Of a stretch of DNA of 33,707 nt, positions 29,475 through 33,707 are shown piece after piece. Origin of the DNA: CBFDBF01 sp050287725 (GTDB taxonomy: Bacteria > Pseudomonadota > Gammaproteobacteria > Chromatiales > Chromatiaceae); the NCBI GenBank assembly GCA_050287725.1, contig JBNKCL010000038.1, positions 1 through 33,707 of the forward strand, written 5' to 3'. Position 1 is the first letter of the stretch, and each line of letters opens with the position of its first letter. Position numbers and translations under genes: made by a program. A model generated the notes under the pieces. It saw only the letters and a program-made list of their open reading frames with translations, made no database searches and had not been told where the DNA came from.

Positions 29475-30740
29475 TTATGCGCCGGCCAACAGATCTTCAA
29501 TGAGATCCAACAAACGTTCCAAGGCGCCGCGGTTTTGCTCCACCAAAGCGCACCCGTTCTCGCCGATCCGGGAACGTTCACTGGCATCGCTCAGCCATCG
29601 TTCCATGACCCAGGCAAGCTCTTCGCTGCTCTTCACCATCTTGGCCGCACCATGCTCCAGAAACAGTTCGCTGATGGCGGCGAAGTTGAACATGTGTGGC
29701 CCGAACAACACCGGCTTGCCCAAGGCCGCCGGCTCCAGGATATTGTGACCGCCCCGCGGGATCAGACTCCCACCCACGAAGGCGGCGTCCGCCGCGGCCA
29801 GAAACAGGGAGAGTTCGCCCATGGTGTCGCCCAGGAACAACTCGGTCTTGGGTTCCACCGGCATCCCGGAAGAGCGCCGCACCGTGCGGAAGCCCATGCG
29901 CTGCGCCAGTTCCGCCACCCGCTCGAATCGCTCAGGATGACGCGGCACCAACACCAGGAGCGCTTGCGGCAGCGCCTCGCGCAGTTGGCGATGGGCCGCC
30001 AGCAGGTCCGCCTCCTCCCCCTCGTGCGTACTGGCCGCCACCCAGATCGGCCGGTCGCCCCAGAGATGGCGTAACGCCGCCGCCTGTTCGTGCAGGCTGG
30101 CCGGCAGACGGATGTCGAATTTGATGCTGCCGGTGACCACCACCCGTTCCGCCGGCACCCCCAGCCGGACGAAACGCTCCGCATCGGCTTCGCCCTGCGC
30201 CGCCACCCGCGAGATCCTTCGGAATGTCTCGCGGGTAAAGGCGCCCAGGCGGGCATAGCCGCGGGCGGAACGCTCGGACAACCGGGCGTTTGCCAGGAGG
30301 GTGACGATCCCGCGCCGCTGGCACTGAAACAGGAGATTGGGCCAGATCTCGGTCTCCACCATCACCAACAACCGCGGCGTGGCGAAGCGCAGAAACCGAT
30401 TGACGGCAAACGGCAGGTCGTAGGGAAAATAGACATGCTGCACCGCATCGCCGAACAACTGCCTCACCCGCTCCGAGCCGGTGGGGGTGGTGGTGGTGAT
30501 GACGATGGGCAGTTTCGGGTGATGCTCCAGCAGTTTTTTCACCAGCGGCTCCACCGCCTGCACCTCCCCCACCGAGACCGCGTGAATCCAGAGACTCTCG
30601 GAAAATGCCCGCAACGGATAAAAACCGAACCGCTCACCCCAGCGGCGGCGATAGGCCGGCCCCCGCAGGCTGCGCCACAGCATGCGCAGCAGGATCAAAG
30701 GCAGGAAGAGCAGAAAGGTGAGGGTGTAGAGATGCCTCAT
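29475..30740 (-). CDS. waaA: 3-deoxy-D-manno-octulosonic acid (Kdo) transferase WaaA
   Basis: A 421-residue, membrane-anchored glycosyltransferase of the GT30 family that adds Kdo to lipid IVA on the cytoplasmic face. N-terminal anchor LYTLTFLLFLPLILLRML, catalytic Glu59 in IHAVSVGEVQA, and C-terminal block GGSLIPRGGHNILEPAALGKPVLFGPHMFNF near 316-346. The length is normal. It is 44 bp after gmhA and the last gene of the sugar operon seen here. Confidence 0.95.
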   Translation of the reverse strand: MRHLYTLTFLLFLPLILLRMLWRSLRGPAYRRRWGERFGFYPLRAFSESLWIHAVSVGEVQAVEPLVKKLLEHHPKLPIVITTTTPTGSERVRQLFGDAVQHVYFPYDLPFAVNRFLRFATPRLLVMVETEIWPNLLFQCQRRGIVTLLANARLSERSARGYARLGAFTRETFRRISRVAAQGEADAERFVRLGVPAERVVVTGSIKFDIRLPASLHEQAAALRHLWGDRPIWVAASTHEGEEADLLAAHRQLREALPQALLVLVPRHPERFERVAELAQRMGFRTVRRSSGMPVEPKTELFLGDTMGELSLFLAAADAAFVGGSLIPRGGHNILEPAALGKPVLFGPHMFNFAAISELFLEHGAAKMVKSSEELAWVMERWLSDASERSRIGENGCALVEQNRGALERLLDLIEDLLAGA

Positions 30741-30784
30741 GGCGGGGATTCAGGGTCGGATGAAAGGGCGGTCGGCGCGCCCGT

Positions 30785-31369
30785 CTATGCCGGGAACAGC
30801 TCCTCCTCCACTGCGGCGCACAGGGTGTGGGCGAAGACGATATGCTGTTCCTGGATCAGGCCGGCGCTCTCCCCCGTGGCACGGATGGTGTGATCCGCCA
30901 GGGCCGCGCCTTTGTCTCCCTTCGGACCGGTAAACAGGATGGAACGCACCCCCATCTGCCGGCACTGCTCCAGCGCGCGCAGGATATTCTCCGAGTTGCC
31001 CGAGGTGGAGATGGCCAGAAACAGATCGCCCGGCCGCGCCTTGCCCGCCAATTGACGCTGGAAGATCGCCGGATAGCCGTAGTCGTTCCCGATGGCGGTA
31101 AGCACCGAACTGTCCACCGTGAGCGCCTCCGCCGGCAACGATTCACGATCACGCCCCAGCCGGCAGACGAACTCCGCCGCAAGATGCTGGGCATCGGCCG
31201 CCGAGCCCCCGTTGCCGGCGATATAGAGCCGCCCTCCGTTCCGGTAGGCCTGCACCACTTCCGCCGCCGCCGCATCGAAGGCCGCCAGCTCCGCCGGCTG
31301 TTGCAGAAAATGCTCCTTGGCCCGGATCGACGCCTCCATGGCCTGTTGCAGAAGTTGCGCGTATTTCAT
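30785..31369 (-). CDS. gmhA: Phosphoheptose isomerase GmhA
   Basis: A 194-residue SIS-domain enzyme converting sedoheptulose 7-phosphate to D-glycero-manno-heptose 7-phosphate for lipopolysaccharide. GNGGSAADAQHLAAEF at 52-67 and AISTSGNSENILRAL are the sugar-phosphate binding loops; the end QEQHIVFAHTLCAAVEEELF carries the conserved His. The frame continues to 31426, but ATG 31369 gives the normal length. It lies between an aldo/keto reductase and waaA. Confidence 0.95.
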   Translation of the reverse strand: MKYAQLLQQAMEASIRAKEHFLQQPAELAAFDAAAAEVVQAYRNGGRLYIAGNGGSAADAQHLAAEFVCRLGRDRESLPAEALTVDSSVLTAIGNDYGYPAIFQRQLAGKARPGDLFLAISTSGNSENILRALEQCRQMGVRSILFTGPKGDKGAALADHTIRATGESAGLIQEQHIVFAHTLCAAVEEELFPA

Positions 31370-31422
31370 GCCGTTAGTTTCGGTGTTTGGGTGAACGGGA
31401 TCAAGCGCCATCATACAAGGGT

Positions 31423-32202
31423 TCAAACCGGACCCTGCGCCAGGACCTGCTCCATCGCCCGCGCATTGTCCGCCAGATGTTCCGGGTTGATGGTGCCGAC
31501 GATCACGCTGCCGATCCCCGGCTGCGAGAAGATGAACCGCAGCGACGCCTCCACGTCGGCGGCGTGGCCGCTCTGCAATCCCTTTTTGATCAGCACCCCT
31601 TTGTTCGCATCGGCCGCCGCCGCCAGTACCGGCAGCTCCTCCCGCTCAGAGGGGTTATAGGTCACCATCACCACGTCCGTCTCGTCCACGGCCCGCAGCC
31701 CGCCCGCCACCGTCTTGCCCGACATGCCGTGGGCCCGGATCTTTCCCTGCGCCTTGAGTTCGCGCAGGGCGTCCAGCACGCCCTCCTGTTCCAGGATGCG
31801 CAGGTCGTCCCCGTCGGAGTGGATCAGCACCACGTCCAGATAGTCGGTCCGCAGGGTTTGCAGACTTCGCTCCACCGTCCGTAGCGTAGTGTCGTAAGAG
31901 AAATCGAAACGGGATCGTCCCTGTTCGAAAAACTCCCCCACCTTGGAGACGATCACCCACTGGTCGCGGGGGCCGGGCAACAACCGGCCCAGACGCTCCT
32001 GGCTGGTGCCGTAGGCGGGCGCCGTATCGATCAGGTTGATCCCCAGTCCCCGGGCCTGCTCCAGCAACGCCCGCACGGTCCGGTCGTCCGGGAGGACGAA
32101 CGGCTCCGGATATTTCACCTGTTGGTTGCGGCCGAACTTCACACTTCCCAACCCGAGGGGACTGACCCGGATCCCGGTGGCTCCCAGCGGTCTCAACTCC
32201 AC
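31423..32202 (-). CDS. Aldo/keto reductase
   Basis: A 259-residue NADPH-dependent reductase, short for the family. The (beta/alpha)8 signatures are LRPLGATGIRVSPLGLGSVKF at the start, IDTAPAYGTSQERLGRLL with catalytic Asp and Tyr, the Lys in IVSKVGEFF and the His in DVVLIHSDGDD. The start is GTG at 32202, chosen because AGGAGGT lies about seven bases upstream; it overlaps the preceding stop by 10 bases, so translation is coupled to the FAD oxidoreductase. The open frame continues far upstream but this is antisense-frame noise. Substrate unknown. Confidence 0.88.
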   Translation of the reverse strand: MELRPLGATGIRVSPLGLGSVKFGRNQQVKYPEPFVLPDDRTVRALLEQARGLGINLIDTAPAYGTSQERLGRLLPGPRDQWVIVSKVGEFFEQGRSRFDFSYDTTLRTVERSLQTLRTDYLDVVLIHSDGDDLRILEQEGVLDALRELKAQGKIRAHGMSGKTVAGGLRAVDETDVVMVTYNPSEREELPVLAAAADANKGVLIKKGLQSGHAADVEASLRFIFSQPGIGSVIVGTINPEHLADNARAMEQVLAQGPV

Positions 32203-33386
32203 TGCCGCACCTCCTGCCAGGGCAGCTCGGCCATCGGGGGGCAGAGCAGATCCGATGGCGGTTCGCTCCGGCCGCCGGGCGGCAACCCGTCCTGCCGCAA
32301 CCGCGTGATCACCTCGTCCGCCAGGCGCGGCGCGAACGCCAGCTTGGTGGGCCAGACGGTGAAGATCCCGCCCTGGACATCGACGAAACAGCTCTCGGGA
32401 CGACGTCCGCCGACGGTGCGCGGTTCCGCCCGATCGATCCGCAGGCCGGACCACTCCAGTTCGGCGCAATCGATCCAGGGCAGCAGCTCCCGCAACTCCG
32501 CTTGCGCCGCGGCCAACTGTTCCGGTTCGCTCCGCGCCACCCCGCTCTCGGCCAGCTGACCGCCGAGATACCAAGCGGTCCGCCCGCCGCCGAGCGGATA
32601 ACTGGTTACGGTGATCCGGGGCGTGGTGCCGCTCCCCAGGCAGTGTGCGTAGAGTTCCGGCAGATCCCCGCGCACCATCACCATATGTAACGGCCGTAAC
32701 TGCATCGCCGGCCGTTCCCGACCCAGGCGCTGCAACAGCCCGGCATTCCCGGCGCCCGCCGCCAACACCAGCCGCCGTGCCTCGATCTCCACCCCAGAGC
32801 CGGCGCGGATCAGGATCGGGCCGCCCTCCGCACCGGATTCGATGGAGTACCCCTCCGGCGGCAACAGGTGACAGTACGCCTCCTGTTGCCGCACCAGTTC
32901 CGCCACCAGCGAAGCCACGTCCAGCACCGGCTCCTCCAGGCGATAGAGCGTGCCGTGAAAATCGGGGTGGCGAAACGGCTCGGGACGATCCGCGGCCGCG
33001 ATCGGGACCATACGACTGCGCATAGCATGACTGGCGAAGAAGCCGGCCACCCGCGAAACGATATTCTCGGTGGACCAGAGATATTGATGATCGGAAAGCA
33101 CCCGGACGGCGCTGAGATCCAGCTCCCCGTTTCCGGCCAGGCAGTCGCGCCAGATACGGGGCATCTCCCCGATGGCGCGGGCCGCGGCGGTGAGATTCCC
33201 GCTCAGCGCATACTTGGCGCCGCCGTGGATGATCCCCTGGGAGGCGATGGTCTGGACCCCGCCGAGGGCGCGTGACTCCAGCAACAGCGCCGAGTAACCG
33301 GCCGCGCGCAGACGGGCCAACAGCCAGAGCCCGGCGATCCCGCCGCCGAAGACCGCCACCTCCACCCGGATGCGATCGCTGCTCAT
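32193..33386 (-). CDS. FAD-dependent oxidoreductase (DAO family)
   Basis: A 397-residue flavoprotein. The FAD-binding Rossmann motif is VAVFGGGIAGLWLLARLRAAG at about 10-30, then SRALGGVQTIASQGIIHGGAKY, and later RRLVLAAGAGNAGLLQRLG and LRPLHMVMVRGDLP, as in glycerol-3-phosphate or D-amino acid type oxidases. The C-terminal region has GIFTVWPTKLAFAPRLADEV. The weak ribosome site leaves the ATG at 33386 uncertain but it is the natural N-terminus of the FAD motif. It is 15 bp after ugd and overlaps the aldo/keto reductase, suggesting a two-step redox pair. Confidence 0.88.
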   Translation of the reverse strand: MSSDRIRVEVAVFGGGIAGLWLLARLRAAGYSALLLESRALGGVQTIASQGIIHGGAKYALSGNLTAAARAIGEMPRIWRDCLAGNGELDLSAVRVLSDHQYLWSTENIVSRVAGFFASHAMRSRMVPIAAADRPEPFRHPDFHGTLYRLEEPVLDVASLVAELVRQQEAYCHLLPPEGYSIESGAEGGPILIRAGSGVEIEARRLVLAAGAGNAGLLQRLGRERPAMQLRPLHMVMVRGDLPELYAHCLGSGTTPRITVTSYPLGGGRTAWYLGGQLAESGVARSEPEQLAAAQAELRELLPWIDCAELEWSGLRIDRAEPRTVGGRRPESCFVDVQGGIFTVWPTKLAFAPRLADEVITRLRQDGLPPGGRSEPPSDLLCPPMAELPWQEVRQWS

Positions 33387-33401
33387 CCCGGTCGGACGGC
33401 C

Positions 33402-33707
33402 TTAGTCGGCAACGCTCTTGCCCCGGCCGATGGCATAGTAGGTAAACCCGTTGCTCGCCAGGAACACGGGATCGTAGATGTTGCGGCCGTCGAAGATCAC
33501 CGCCTCCCGCAGTGACTGCCGGATGCGCTCGAAGTCGGGACTGCGGAACACCTTCCACTCGGTAGCCACCACCAGGGCGTCGGCCTCCTGCAGCGCCTCC
33601 TCCGGGGTGGCGCAGAGCTTCAGATCCTCCCGCTCGCCGTAGATCCGGCGCGCCTCATCCCGCGCCTCCGGGTCATAGGCCTGGACGACGGCGCCCGCCG
33701 ACCAGAG
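33402..33707 (-). CDS. ugd: UDP-glucose 6-dehydrogenase, C-terminal part (partial)
   Basis: The last 101 codons of a gene whose start is outside the window. The text AYDPEARDEARR, ADALVVATEWKVFRSPDF and DGRNIYDP is the C-terminal UDP-binding domain of UDP-glucose or related nucleotide-sugar dehydrogenases. The enzyme makes UDP-glucuronate, an envelope sugar precursor. It heads the visible operon with the FAD oxidoreductase, aldo/keto reductase, gmhA and waaA. Confidence 0.9.
   Translation of the reverse strand, partial: LWSAGAVVQAYDPEARDEARRIYGEREDLKLCATPEEALQEADALVVATEWKVFRSPDFERIRQSLREAVIFDGRNIYDPVFLASNGFTYYAIGRGKSVAD

Noticed and set aside
32203..33558. A long open minus-strand frame upstream of and in phase with the aldo/keto reductase
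   Set aside because: It overlaps the FAD oxidoreductase gene in another frame and has no family-like content; the reductase starts at GTG 32202.

Overview
The window looks like chromosomal DNA of a Gammaproteobacterium with a respiratory, probably sulfur-bacterium-like (Chromatiales-type) lifestyle. The evidence is the gene order cytochrome c4 - dsbA - EEP-family nuclease - GGDEF protein (the order I know from Pseudomonas), the lipopolysaccharide genes waaA and gmhA, a TPP-riboswitch-controlled thiC, and several c-type cytochrome and copper-delivery proteins. No taxon name can be derived from sequence reading alone. I saw no rRNA, tRNA, transposase, integrase or CRISPR array. Most genes lie on the minus strand.

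Layout. 1-1568 is the amino-terminal part of a large cell-surface protein (DUF4347-like domain, then IPT/TIG repeats) cut by the window edge. 2060-3418 is an ArsB/NhaD-type ion transporter. 3532-4496 holds one small membrane protein and a gene-poor stretch with stem-loops. 4497-6492 is a divergent TetR regulator / FabF-type ketosynthase pair. 6532-10010 carries a DUF202-like membrane protein, a GuaD-like deaminase, a CPA2 antiporter and an orphan radical SAM protein. 10063-14625 is a metal block: a Cu/Zn efflux permease, yidD, znuB, znuC, znuA (overlapping genes), and a divergent zinc-ribbon protein. 14660-18590 is the GGDEF / EEP / dsbA / cytochrome c4 block. 18935-21169 has a WGR-domain protein, a PCu(A)C copper chaperone, an SCO1-like protein and a small cytochrome c. 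21403-24204 has a DUF123 protein and a PAS-PAS-GGDEF-EAL protein. 24488-26865 is thiC with its riboswitch and, just downstream of thiC, a Fur-box-like site followed by a strong terminator. 26866-27528 is a methyltransferase resembling protein-L-isoaspartate methyltransferase. 27582-29356 holds three accessory genes, and 29475-33707 is an envelope sugar operon (ugd, FAD oxidoreductase, aldo/keto reductase, gmhA, waaA).

How the parts fit. Three themes recur: metal handling (Zn uptake beside Cu/Zn export; Cu delivery to oxidase through PCu(A)C and SCO1), periplasmic redox (DsbA and three haem-binding sites in two cytochromes), and c-di-GMP turnover (two proteins with GGDEF domains, one also with EAL). 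The least explained signals are the possible Fur-controlled small RNA at about 24488-24600, the tandem 13-bp palindromic boxes at 20729-20762, the ZnuA-like protein in which the usual first metal-binding His is Glu, the radical SAM protein without an obvious partner, and the structured gene-poor segment 4237-4316. All functions are inferred from motifs read by eye; no database search was possible.
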